From NCBI GenBank assembly GCA_014529385.2, contig CM043963.1:81184412-81248411 (forward strand): DNA of 64,000 nt. The letters are read 5' to 3'. Shown in pieces: positions 1 through 10,633 of this stretch (position 1 is the first letter of the stretch; every line of letters starts with the position of its first letter). The position numbers were made by a program, and so were the translations under genes. The DNA is from Adiantum capillus-veneris. Lineage: Eukaryota; Streptophyta; Polypodiopsida; Polypodiales; Pteridaceae. The notes under the pieces were generated by a model, which made no database searches, was not told the origin of the DNA, and worked only from the letters and a program-made list of their open reading frames with translations.

Positions 1-1318
1 GTATATTGGTGGCATACACACTCGTAGACGCATCCTCTAGCTTTGAGGAGGTCTTCATAGGTTCATCTGTTTTCCTACTCTTTCTCTTCTGGCATTAGCT
101 CAACTTTGGATCTCTTCTTTAGTAAAATCTTTTGTTGAGATGTCGGTGGTTTAGGGCTTGTTGGTAGGATGTGTCAAAGGGGAGATGTTGGTGGGGTTGC
201 ACTCTGTTCTTCGATCTTGAAATTTTCTATCTCTTTCTTCCCTTCTTGAACTTCAGGTTGCTCTTGTAATTTCTTCTTTATAGTTTGCACCTCGTTCGTA
301 GTGAATGGCTCCAGATTTTGTTGCCCTATTACTCACTCTGTCTCTTTGTATGCGCTAATATAATGATTGAACAGATCTTTGAGGGATCAAGAGGAGCTAC
401 CACCTACCTTCATAGGGTCTGGTACCCAATATTCTTCAAAGTTCCCTTTAATTCCCTTTCTGCCTCGAACTGTTCTATAAGGTTCTCAATCTGGGCGGCT
501 TTGTGGCTAGCAGTCTCTTTCAATCACTCTTTTTTTATCATGGCTATTTTCCCCTTTTTCTCTGGTGGTTCCTCTTTTTTATCCCCCTGTACAGTTTTGA
601 GCTTTTGCCCAATCCGCATAGAGAAAGGTGGGACTACTGCTGCTGGAGTTTATTCTTCAACATCCTCTTTCAATCTCAACCACTCATTCTATGTGGGTTG
701 TTTTGGCCATAGTCTTTTTGCTCCTATAGCTTCATAGGAAATCCTTGTGAGAACTTCTACCCCACCAATGTACTTTAGCTTATCTGTCCCCATTCCAACC
801 ACTTGCTTATCCAGATACTGGACAAAATTTATATCTTTGGAAACAGTGCTTCTTAGTGCCCATGTGATTGTGGTAGCTACTACATAAGGTGATGTGGTGT
901 ACTTTTCTGGTCATTTGTTGCAAACATGAAAGTATTGGTTGTAAAGCTTGCAGATTTTTGCAGCTCTTGGATCCTCTAGGTCTTTCAAGGTGGGATTTGT
1001 CTTCTTGTGAGCATAGACCTTCACAGGATCTCTTCATTCTCTAATAGAGATACCCTTATTGTGGAGTTCTAAAGCATCTGCAATGATTTGAGGGGTAATT
1101 ACCACATCATTTTTTTGGCCATCCAAAGCAGTAATCATTGCTTTATCATCTTTTTGAATGGAGGTGGCTAGATCATAGACCCTCTGTGTATCCACACTTG
1201 TTGGTCTTTCTGCAAAGAAATTATGCAGATTGGCCCTCTCTAGGTGGTTGAGGATGCCTTCCTTACCGGAATACTCACTAAGCTCTGTAGGGATCATGGG
1301 CACATCTACTATATTTCC
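1..1318 (-). pseudogene. Element C, 3' ORF (middle/C-terminal part)
   Basis: This is a decayed reading frame on the minus strand that lies downstream of pol in element C. One frame can be followed from about 1318 to 680 through TGA stops near 1034 and 913 and a TAG near 681. The first 90 residues (1303-1034) contain the motif VVITPQIIADALEL, matched in element A by VVITKEIVAEALRL. Further on comes a segment reading LKYIGGVEVLTRISYEAIG, matched in A by ITYLGAPEVLTRIAYRAIG. Below about 680 the translation becomes Lys/Glu-rich and helical, like the coiled-coil body of the element B 3' ORF. The function is unknown. The N-terminal part of what may be the same ORF lies at 24448-24341, on the far side of element E. 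The ORF leaves the window at base 1. Confidence 0.7.
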
Positions 1319-1319
1319 C

Positions 1320-2604
1320 TGCTAATCTCTAAACCTACCTTTGCAAAGTCTGATTCCTCCAGCTTCCATTGTGACTCCATCTATCCAGGCTTTGTTTTGT
1401 AACATTTAATGGCCTACTAACTTGTGTGTAGCGAAAATAGCATAAACATAGTGAGCATTTCATTAGAATAGATTCCTAATGAGCATAACAAAAGTGCTTG
1501 GGTGGAGAGAGCAACAAAAAGCATAACACCTAGTTGGATGGGCATGAACAATACTTCAAAAGAGAGAGAGAAATTAAGCTATTGACAACAGTTCAGGACC
1601 GCATTTACATGGAGCCGGCACCCCTTCCAAAAGTATTTGTATTATGGGTTTCCCCCATCAAGGGAGACATTTTACAATACAATTCTTTGTGTTTTTCCAA
1701 TAACTAGCTAGTGCAATGAAGATGGAAGCTTCAAGCACTAAGAAAAAAACTTATAAAACACAACATCAATTCATTCCCTCATGGTCTCAAACCCAAGACC
1801 TCACACACCTTCGAAGATGGTGAGAGCTACAGGGTATGAGAGTAGATAGAGAGGAAGAAGGAGTAGTCTTGCGAGAAATAAGTTTATCTCCTCTCATAAT
1901 TACTCATAAAAGCTAAACATAGCTTAGTAGTTAGCATGGTAGAGGAGATGAGCATGCGTTGAATCTTGGATCTTGGTTGGATTTGCATCCCAAAGCCAAG
2001 AGTGGTTTGTGTAGGCCTCCCTTCTCACAAGCTTGGAGTAGATGATGAGCTTTTCATTAAATCTTGAGAAGGAGAGAGAGAGTCTTCTTGCTTCACACAT
2101 GAGATTGTGTGAGTGTGTGTGTGTGTGTGTTTATGCCTTCACAAATCAGCCCCCTCTCTCATCTTGGTCGACCCCTCTTGATAATTCCTCCTGCTGGCTT
2201 CCCATTGGACCTTTCCAGGCTTAGTCAATAGGAATCAAGAGGCATAAGTGATAGCCTTGTGACATGTGTCCCCCTTTCCCCTTTTGTGAGATCTTTAGGT
2301 AATTAAATAATGCAACTAAACTCTCATTGGACCTTTTTGTCTTCTGGCCAATAAGAAGTAGGCAAGCCATTGGGCTACTGAATGCTCATTGGATCCCTTG
2401 GGAGACTGTCCAATAGTCTTCTAGAGAGCTTAATTCGTATTTATTCTTTTATCAAGTGTTTTTAAAAAAATTAAACTAAAAGTACTCTAGCCTAATTCTC
2501 ATTGGTCCACCTCTATGGCCGTCCATTAGGATTTGAGTGCACCTTGGGGGCAATGGGCTAGGGAGCTGAGATGTGTCCCTTATTCCCTTTATGTAAACGG
2601 GCTT

Positions 2605-2660
<56 letters not shown>

Positions 2661-3011
2661 CTCTCTCATCCCCTACTAAAAGGGCTCGCCCCCATCAATC
2701 TAGGGCCACTTGAAGACTTTTTGTACACTCACAAAGAATCCACTTTCATTAAGCGTGACCATTTGAACTTACCTTTAAATTTTGGAACCTTAGGATTTTG
2801 GAAGTCTTGATGGGCTGAACCTTAAGGTCTTTGGACCCCATTGTTGCACATTGCTGTTTTGTAGATGGCCCCCCCTTTGGATCCTTATTGTGGTCGATCT
2901 GCCAGCTTAACCAATATTCTAGCTTTTTCTCCCCTGGTACTTCCCCATATTAAATGATCAGTTTAACATGAGAAAATCATTTAGGAGAATTAGATATAAG
3001 TTATTATGACA
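1320..3011 (-). mobile_element. Element E, 3' LTR (left copy)
   Basis: Read on the minus strand this LTR begins TGTCATAATAAC at 3011 and ends GCA at 1320. A purine tract (AAGAGAGAGG type) lies just outside 3011, as expected before a 3' LTR. The same sequence recurs in part at 5543-6826 and, split by element A, at 6827-7624 plus 23459-24340. It carries several (GT)n tracts and four ATTGG...CCAAT inverted pairs between 2204 and 2527. Short ORFs here are low-complexity artefacts. Confidence 0.75.
2609..2658. repeat. (GT)n microsatellite in element E LTR
   Basis: About 50 bp of uninterrupted GT dinucleotide. Shorter GT tracts occupy the equivalent place in the other LTR copies (6724-6745), and another GT tract position recurs at about 2117-2131 and 6217-6241. 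Length differs strongly between copies, as expected for slippage. Confidence 0.9.
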
Positions 3012-3414
3012 TTACCTCTCTCTTGAAATCATAGTCGTCCTTGACTATGGGATAGAGAATATAAAGCCTATTCATTAGTCCTTTTTCTACCGGGTAGAGG
3101 ATCCCTATCTTACCCTACGACATTGTTCCAAAATGGATGACTAATCCATTTGGCACTTGAAAGACTAAGGCTGCCACAAGCATGTATGCGTATTAGTCCT
3201 ATCAATCTTCCATTGTAGAGAGACAAGCTCTACTTGGTGTTTGGGAGACGTCATCTTTGCAAACTTGATTCTAAGCATGCATACTACTTAACACATTTTT
3301 GCACAATAAAGAAAAAGAGAGTCTTATAAGAAAAAAGCTTTTTTCATTTTAACATTTGTATATTTTCTTACTCTAGGGAAGTATTGTAAGCATTGACAAG
3401 GTTTAGGTTATTCT
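3012..3414 (-). other. Element E, 3' untranslated remnant; integrase absent
   Basis: This stretch lies between the end of the RNase H frame and the 3' LTR. It contains the purine tract next to 3011 but no integrase motif in any frame. In an intact Ty3/gypsy element about 1.2-1.5 kb of integrase should be here, so an internal deletion is inferred. Nothing else is recognised. Confidence 0.5.
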
Positions 3415-4163
3415 TTAATTGTATGCCTTGCATCCATCTAGCATCTTCAAAAGGATAATTCTTAAACCTAATAAGATATCATAGGAATCAATAGCATACT
3501 CATCTATCATAGAAGATAGATCATTGTGAGTTGCTATGGAAACCGCAGTCACTCTTGACCATCTTGAGAGTGTATCGGCTACTTGATTATGCTTGCCAAC
3601 AATATGAGCAATATGAAAATGAAATTGCAAAAGGAAATGCGCCCATCTCATTTGTTTGTCAGAAAGCTTGGTCTGCGTCATGAAGTACTTAAGGCTTTGG
3701 TGATCCGTCCACAGAATGAAAGGAGTCCCCAGTAAATAGTGCTTCCATGAGTCTAAGGCATATAGAACTGCAAGGAGTTCCCTTTCATATATGCCTAGAG
3801 CTTGCTCAACAGGGTCTAGCCTTCGACTTTCATAGGCTATGGAGTGCCCTTCTTGGAGTAAAACAGCTCCAAGGCAATCACCAGAAGCGTCACATTGGAC
3901 CTCAAATGGCTTTGAGAGATCCGGCAGTGTAAGCACAGGTTGAGATATAAGCTTTTCTTTAAGCTTTTGAAAGCATTGTTCTCCTTGGCAGACCATGTAT
4001 ACCTAACGTTTTTCTTTGTTAGGTCATGTAATGGTCCTATGATTTGTGAGAGCTTTTCTATGAAGCATCTATAGTATGCACACATACCTATAAAGCTTCT
4101 TACTTCATGAAGATTCCTTGGTTTAGGCCATCCTTTTATTACCTCTAACTTTGATGGATCCAT
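3415..4163 (-). pseudogene. Element E RT C-terminus and RNase H
   Basis: Two overlapping frames encode the connection region and RNase H of a Ty3/gypsy pol. The RT end reads RSFIGMCAYYRCFIEKLSQI (4163-3837), and the frame then shifts near 3960. The RNase H retains its acidic set: D in QCDASGD, E in IYERELLAV, D in WTDHQSLK and the final D in VADTLSR. The family removes RNA from the RNA:DNA hybrid in the cytoplasmic particle. The protein ends about 35 residues after VADTLSR with no integrase. The style resembles chromovirus-type pol rather than that of elements A, B and D. Confidence 0.85.
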
Positions 4164-4256
4164 TTGGATGCCGTCTTGAGAGATAATGTGACCTAAATAC
4201 TGAATCTCTTATATAAAAAACTCACTTTTCTTTCGATTAACATAAAGTTTATTCTC

Positions 4257-4874
4257 TCATAGAACTTGAAATATTACCTGGAGGTGTTTCTTGCGTTTGT
4301 CTAGTGAATTAGAGTAGATGATGATATCATCAAAGAACACTCTAGTAAAGGTTTGGTGAGGCCTAAATAGCTTCTCTATCAAGAAATTAAATGTGGTTGG
4401 TGCATTGGTCAAGCGAAAAAGCATGACAATGTATTCGTAAAGACCAAATGTAGTGCAAAATGTGGTCTCTACAATATCTTGATCAACTATCCTTATTTGA
4501 TGGTATCCACTTTCTAGGTCAATCCTACCGAAGTAGGTGGACCCCTGTAGCTTATCAAATAGGTCTTCTACCCGAGGAATGGGAAACCTATTTTTTATAG
4601 TGATTCTATTTAGTGCTCTATAGTCACACATACGATATGTGACGTCTTTCTTTTGCATTAATAGCACAGGTGAACAAAATGGAGATGAGCTAGGCCTAAC
4701 CATGCCTTTCTCAACTAACTCATGCACTTGCCGCATAATCTTCTCTTGTTGAGCTTGAGAAACTCTATAAGGAGGTTTATTAGGTATTAAAACTTCCTGG
4801 AAGAAGTTCAATTGCATGGCCATCATTGCCTTGTTTAGGAGGTAGTTCACAAGGGATGTCGTCAATAAAGACAT
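4257..4874 (-). pseudogene. Element E reverse transcriptase, catalytic core
   Basis: A 205-residue open stretch covers the fingers and palm of a Ty3/gypsy reverse transcriptase. Visible blocks in order are EKGMVRPSSSPFCSPVLL, DYRALNRITIKNRFPIPR, YFGRIDLESGYHQIRI (first catalytic Asp), LTNAPTTFNFLIEKLF and VFFDDIIIYSNS, the YxDD-equivalent box with both aspartates. The frame breaks between this piece and 4163, where about 90 bases separate the two ORFs. The order gag-PR-RT-RH on the minus strand fits Ty3/gypsy. Confidence 0.9.
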
Positions 4875-4936
4875 CTTGAAACCCCTTGAGAAAATTGGAT
4901 AAGTCTAATTCCTTGTGATTGTTTATATTTCTTTTG

Positions 4937-5397
4937 CTAAAGCATTTGGCTCATTTTGAGAATTCTAACAAAAATCATGTACATGGGAATAGACCTCTTT
5001 ATTGACTTATTGAAAGCTTGCGTATGTACAGTGGGTATGGTCTTACCCATCTCTTTGGAAACTATGTACATATCGTTTTCCTTGAACCTAAAGTAGATTT
5101 TCCTTTCAGGGAATTTAACATTGGCAGCCGTGCAATCAAACCATGGTTCCCCTAGGATTACATACTCATGCTTGAGAGGAGAGATAAAAAAGTCCTCTTT
5201 GTCCACATAGATTTGGACATGGAGCCTCAATTTCCCAATTAAGGGAGTGATTGAAGATTCTTGCCCCTTGAAAGCACCATCTGTGGGTAGGACATCTCCC
5301 ATCTCATAGGCTAGGATGCCTAGGCTGGTGGCCAACTCTGTGGATATGAAATTGTGAGTAGAACCAGGGTCAAAGAGAATAAAAGTATCATGTTCTC
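4937..5397 (-). pseudogene. Element E aspartic protease
   Basis: The retropepsin motif reads FDPGSTHNFIS, with the catalytic Asp kept and Pro where Thr or Ser is usual, followed by the helix STELATSLGIL. The flap and core region lies at 5335-5000, with a LGEPWF motif matching the ILGxPW block near the C-terminus of the family. The frame connects upstream with the zinc-knuckle segment. The family cleaves the gag-pol polyprotein during particle maturation. Confidence 0.75.
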
Positions 5398-5541
5398 TTA
5401 CCTTTCCCTAAGCATGGCATAGAGGAGATCCTTTGTGGTGAGTTTCCTCTTCTTGAATTTCAACCAAGGTAGCTCTAGGAGGCTCATGGCGGGTGTTCTT
5501 TTGGGGACAAGTGCGGTATGCATGCCCTTGCTCGCCGCACT
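5398..5541 (-). pseudogene. Element E gag C-terminus with broken CCHC knuckle
   Basis: The minus-strand translation gives KCGEQGHAYRTCPQK, the last three ligands of a CCHC zinc knuckle. The first cysteine is missing because the sequence switches at about 5541 to LTR-derived DNA. All of gag upstream of the knuckle is therefore deleted. The knuckle binds nucleic acid in the nucleocapsid part of gag. The ATG-initiated ORF at this place is in another frame and is not the gag frame. Confidence 0.7.
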
Positions 5542-5542
5542 T

Positions 5543-6826
5543 GAAAATAACATGAACATAGTGAGCATTTCATTAGAATAAATTCTTGATGAGCATAACA
5601 AGAGTGCTTGTGTAGAGAGAGGAACAAAAAGAATAACACCTAGTTAGCTAGGCATGAACAATACTTCAAAAGAGAGAGAGAAATAAAGCTATTGACAACA
5701 GTTGAGGACCAGATTTACATGGAGCCGATCCCCCCTCCAAATGTCTTTGTATTATAGGTTTCCCCTATTGAGGGAATCTTTTTCCAATATAATTCTTTGT
5801 GTTCCTTCAATAGCTAGCTAGTAGAATGAAGATGGAAGCTTCAAGCACTAAGCAAAACACTTATAAAACACAGCATCAGTTCCCTCACGGTCTCAGAACC
5901 AAGACCTCACACACCTTTGAAGATGGTGAGAGCTTGCAGGGTATGAGAGTAGATATAGAGGAAGAAGGAGTGGTCTTACAAGAAATAAGTAATCTCCTCT
6001 CATAATTACTAATAAAAGCTTAGTGTTGCTTAGTAATTAGCATGGTAGAGGAGATGAGCATGCATTGAAGCTTAGCTCTTGGTTGGATTTGCATCCCAAA
6101 GCAAAGAGTTGTTGGTGTAGGCCTGCCTTCTCACAAGCTTGGAGTAGATGATGAGCTTTCCATTAAAGCTCGAGAAGGAGAGAGAGAGAGTCTTCTTGCT
6201 TCACACACGAGATTGTGAGTGTGTGTGTGTGTGTGTGTGTGTTTATGCCTTCACAAATCAGCCCCCTCTCTCATCTTGGTTGACCCCTCTTGCTAATTCC
6301 TCCTACTGGCTTCCCACTAGACCTTTCCAAGCTTAGCGAATAGGAATTAAGAGGCATAAGTGATAGCCTTGTGACATGTGTCCCCCTTTTCCCTTTTGTG
6401 ATATCTTTAGGTAATAAAATAATGCAACTAAACTCTAATTGGACCTCTTTGTCTTCTAGCCAATAGGAAGCAGGCAAGCCATTGGGCTGTTGAATGCTCA
6501 TTGGATCCCTTGGGAGACTGTCCAATAGTCTTATAGAGAGCTTAATTCATATTGGTTCTTTTATCAAGTGTTTTTAAATGAATTAAACTAAAATTACTCT
6601 AGCCTAATTCTCATTGGTCCACCTCTATGGGCATCCAATAGGATTTGAGTGCACCTTGGGGGCAACTGGGCTAGGGAGCTGACATTTGTCCCTTATTCCC
6701 TTTATGTAAAGGGGCTTGCATGAGTGTGTGTGTGTGTGTGTGTGTTTTTCTCTCTCATCCCCTAATAAAAGGGATCACCCCCATCAATGTGGGACCACTT
6801 GAAGTCTTTTTGTACACTCACAAAGC
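5543..6826 (-). mobile_element. Element E, partial LTR copy (internal duplicate)
   Basis: About 1.28 kb matches the left LTR from roughly 1431 to 2739, including the GT tracts and three of the ATTGG...CCAAT pairs. It lacks both LTR ends. One edge abuts the truncated zinc knuckle, the other abuts the next LTR copy at 6827. It looks like a tandem, partly deleted LTR produced by unequal recombination or a second insertion. Confidence 0.75.
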
Positions 6827-7624
6827 CCTGCCGATCTCTGAACCTACCTTTACAAAGTTTGATTCCTTGAGCTTCCATTGTGACTTCATCTATTTAGGCT
6901 TTGGTCTGTAACATTCAATGGCATACTAACTTGTGTGTAGCGGAAAATAACATGAACATAGTGAAAATTTCATTAGAATAGATTCCTAATAACGAGCATA
7001 ACAAGAGTGCTTGGGTGGAGAGAGCAAAAAAAATCATAACACCTAGTTAGATAGGCATGAACAATACTTCAAAAGATAGAGAGAAATTAAGCTATTGATA
7101 AGAGTTGAGGACCGGATTTACATGGAGCCGGTCCCTCCTCCAAAAGGCTTTGTATTATAGGTTTCCCCCATCAAGGGAGACATTTTACAATACAATTCTT
7201 TGTGTTCCTTCAATAACTAGCTAGTGCAATGAAGATGGAAGCTTCAAGCACTAAGAAAAACACTTATAAAACACAACATCAATTCCCTCACGGTCTCAAA
7301 CCCAAGACCTCACACACCTTCGAAGATGTAGCAGGGTATGAGAGTAGATAGAGAGGAAGAAGGAGTAGTTTTACGAGAAATAAATATATCTCCTCTCATA
7401 ATTACTCATAAAAATCTTAGCATAGCTTAGTAATTAACATGGTAGCCGAGATAAGCATGCATTGAAGCTTGGCTCTTGGTTGGATTTGCATCCAAAAGCC
7501 AAGAGTTGCTAGTGTAGGCCTCCCTTCTTACAAGCTTGGAGTAGATGATGAGCTTTCCATTAAAACTTGAGAGGGAGAGAGAGAGAGTCTTCTTGCTTCA
7601 CATATAAGATTGTGTGAGTGTGTG
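6827..7624 (-). mobile_element. Element E, right LTR, first part
   Basis: This begins TGCCGATCTCTGAACC, matching the LTR edge at 1320, and follows the left LTR until the (GT)n tract, where element A interrupts it. The rest resumes at 23459. There is no primer-binding site next to 6827, because the internal duplicate lies there instead. Confidence 0.75.
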
Positions 7625-8542
7625 TGTTAGCAGCAAGCTGACACGAACACCATTTTTTGGACTTCTCTTTGTAGAATAATTATTATTTTGTAAATTGGGA
7701 ATATTGTAACTCCTATTTTCTTGGATAAACTTTGTAATTAATGATCTGGGGCTACAAGCTTCCAGATTGTATGAGCCAGTCATTTCCCAGCTTTGGTAGA
7801 ACTCCAGATTATTAGTTTTGACCACCCAAAAACCTTGGCTAAGGTATAAAAGCTAATTTTTATAAGATTTTTAGAAGTTTTGGATAAGAAATACACAACG
7901 TGAGCAAACGGCGCTCACTTCTCTCCTTCTCATGCTTCCTACTCCCTCTTCGGTTGTCACATTGCAATTGCATTTGTTGCATTGCAACCGCAGGTAAGAG
8001 CTCTACGCATTAACGTAAGCCATTCACAGTATTTCATAGCTTTTGGCGTCGCCGACTTGAGGCCTAATTTCATCATAACTAAGAATTTACACTTTTAAAT
8101 AAAAAAGAAAGCATAGGCGGGGTATTGGAGTATCATTGCTAAGCATTTAGATGCATTCTGGATCGAAAACGACTAGGTCAAAAATCCATTGCTGTTAATA
8201 ATCACGATTTTGAAACTTGACCTAAAGTGGAATTTGAGACCATAAGCATGTGTGCTTATGTCTTATAAAATTGTCCTAGAAGTTTCGTTATGTTTGAATG
8301 TCATTTGATGCTGTAACGGATGTGATTTGCTTGCCGATGAGCGATTGTCTTTTGGTGATTTCAATCACTTGAGTGTAGCTTGAGTTAGATGCTAGTTGTT
8401 AGTTGTTTTACGAGAGATGACAACCTCTTGTAGCCTCTATGCACTAGTCGAGTCAGCTTCGTCCCATGATTTGACAAATTAATCATGGTTCTCGCTAATA
8501 CTGCAATAAGATAGGATGGTGAGGCTAGACATGCGTCCCACA
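7625..8542 (+). repeat. Element A 5' LTR
   Basis: The LTR begins TGTTAGCAGCAAGC and ends GCGTCCCACA, giving TG...CA ends and 918 bp. Its last 370 bp (about 8174-8542) match 23089-23458. It holds a TATA box and, at 8194-8215, a half-conserved copy of the element A palindrome. The start is inferred from the TG and from the break in the element E LTR. Confidence 0.75.
7845..7852 (+). promoter_or_regulatory. TATA box of element A LTR
   Basis: The sequence TATAAAAG lies 220 bp into the LTR, a usual position for a plant LTR promoter. The matching part of the 3' LTR has been deleted. Confidence 0.5.
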
Positions 8543-8544
8543 TT

Positions 8545-8561
8545 TGGCATCGCTGTCGGGG
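8545..8561 (+). other. Element A primer-binding site (tRNA-Asp-like)
   Basis: TGGCATCGCTGTCGGGG starts two bases after the LTR end. It resembles the tRNA-Asp complement TGGCGCCGTTGCCGGGG used by Athila-type elements, with three differences. It marks the start of minus-strand DNA synthesis. Confidence 0.65.
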
Positions 8562-10633
8562 ACCGAAGAGACCTAAACTAGGGAAAAGCATGAGTGTCTT
8601 GTGTAGTTGTCCTTTAACTTCCTCTAGGTTCACTTTGAGTTCAAAACTTTCTTTTAGTAACCGCATAGCTTAAGATTTTCGTCTTTTGCTGTGTAGAGGT
8701 AGCTTGGAAGTAATCATACTTGCCGAGTACCTTTAGGACTGTAGGATTGTAGGTTTAGATTAGGATTTAGAGAATGATTGGTAGATGAGACAGGTCTTAA
8801 GATCAACGCTCTGAAAAAGATAAAACACACAAGAAAACGAGTGTTTGTGGACACTTTCCACAACCCCATTGCATGAGAATCTAGGAGTAGGGTAAGTAGG
8901 ATCCGAGGTGGATTTTAGAACATTTCTCTCTCTGAAAGAATCAAGTGTGAGTTGTTATTGGAAGTTGTAGAATTTCAGGTATACGGCTAGAAATAGCTTG
9001 AAAAGACTCGAATCCACTCAATCCGACTAAAGAGTAAGTATAAGAGTTGTCTGAACCAGTTGTTGGTAAGCTCAAAGACACTTCGAGGTAAAAATTTCAA
9101 GAGTTGGACAAAACTCAGATTATTTACTTTTTCTTGACATTTAGGATTCATATGCTTAAAATAGCTCATATAAAGACTTTCTTTGAGAAAATTGCAAAAA
9201 AGTGCTCATTTTAAGCCTAAAGTTAATAATTGTGACTATTAACTTTCTGCTCTAAATTGGCCAAGGTTCATACCATTGACTCATTGCATGTGTACAAACA
9301 ACTTTTGTAAAGGCCCGAGAGATTTGGATCACTAAACTGGCAAAAAAATTGGGTAAAAACTAAAGTTTGTACTAACTTTTTGAATCTTGAGTATAAATTG
9401 GGAAAAAAATTATTCAAAATTGTTGAGATTTGATTTATAGGCTTATGTTGATGTGATAAACATGTGTATATGCTCAGTTGACCAAAAATTTGCAAAAATT
9501 TGTCAGAAGTAAATACTCACGATTATTTACATCTGCCTTATTTTTCAACTTTTTTGACCAAGTCTGCATACCACTAGTTTCACCATGTTGTAATAAGCCC
9601 ACAAACCAAATTTGGTAAGTTTGGACCACTGGAGTGAAATTTGTGACTAAAATTGCAAAGTTAGTCTGCGGACACATGATTGATGACCATTTGACAAAAA
9701 ATTGTCCAAACTTGATGAAAATTGGTTAGTGACCTTAACTTAAGGTGCTTAACAGATCTGTATCAAAGTTGGGACAAAAACTTGCAAAAATCTAGCTGGA
9801 GTAAATAATCGCGATTATTCACATCTGCTTCAAAACTTGATGATTTTGCAAATTTGAGTGCATCACAAGGTCAAGCATATCATGTAGACCTCACAAATCA
9901 ATTTTGGTGAAATTTGGATCGCAAAAGTGAGACTTAAGCCAGATTCTCAAAATCAGAGTTTGCGGACACCAAACACTTAATAAACTTGATCAGATTTTGT
10001 CCAAACTTGTTGAAACTTGTCCAGGGACTCTACCAAGTTGAATACTTGCCAAAACCATAAAAAAAGTGTAAAAAACTGACAAAAGTAAATAATCGCGATT
10101 ATTTACTTCTGCTATCCAGAGACATCATTTTTTACTTTTGAACTTATACAGTGATAGACCAACATAATATAAAGCCACATGGCAATTTTGGGTTCAATCA
10201 TATCAAAATTGATACATGTATACTTAGTTTACAAGTTGCACATTAGACCTTTGATTTTTGCTAAAGTTGAATCGAAAAGTCAAATTTTTTACTCTCATAG
10301 CTCGATTTGAAGTGATATACAGAGACCAATCACGAGAATAGTAAAAACTCTACTGTCTTTATAGAAGAATAGCTAACTTGGTCAAGTTTGTCCAGGAATC
10401 AGGTTGCAGATGAGGAATCCGTGGCTTGACAGGAAGTTGCAATTGAATCGAGTTGAAATTGACAACAAGTCAATCCAAAGGTGAGTACTCTATCCAGGGT
10501 TTCACAAGTCTATATGAACCTTAGATCTAGTCGTGTACTAGGAAATCAGGGCATACTCGGAGAAACCTCCAGTAGAGTATCCACCAAAGAAAGCATGAAT
10601 CAAGGAAATTTCTTGCACACAATTCCTGAATAA
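8562..10633 (+). other. Element A long leader, non-coding
   Basis: About 2 kb between the primer site and gag has no supportable coding region. Its second half consists of diverged units of about 287 bp, each with one palindrome (see 9222-10106). Shared phrases such as AGTTTGCGGACAC and CACAAACCAAATTTGGT recur between units, so this is an old tandem repeat. Confidence 0.7.
9222..10106. repeat. Element A 5' palindrome array (4 copies)
   Basis: 22-bp palindromes with core TAAATAATCGCGATTATTTA start at 9222, 9509, 9801 and 10085, at spacings of 287, 292 and 284 bp. Centres read TGTG, CACG, CGCG and CGCG. The last two copies are perfect or nearly so. The 9-base arms stay largely intact while the DNA between copies has diverged. 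Confidence 0.9.

Noticed and set aside
2042-2810. ORFs with poly-VCVC runs
   Set aside because: Products of GT microsatellites inside an LTR.
9222-10106. Hammerhead or other ribozyme motifs in the repeat units (retrozyme)
   Set aside because: No CTGATGA...GAAA core was seen near the palindromes.
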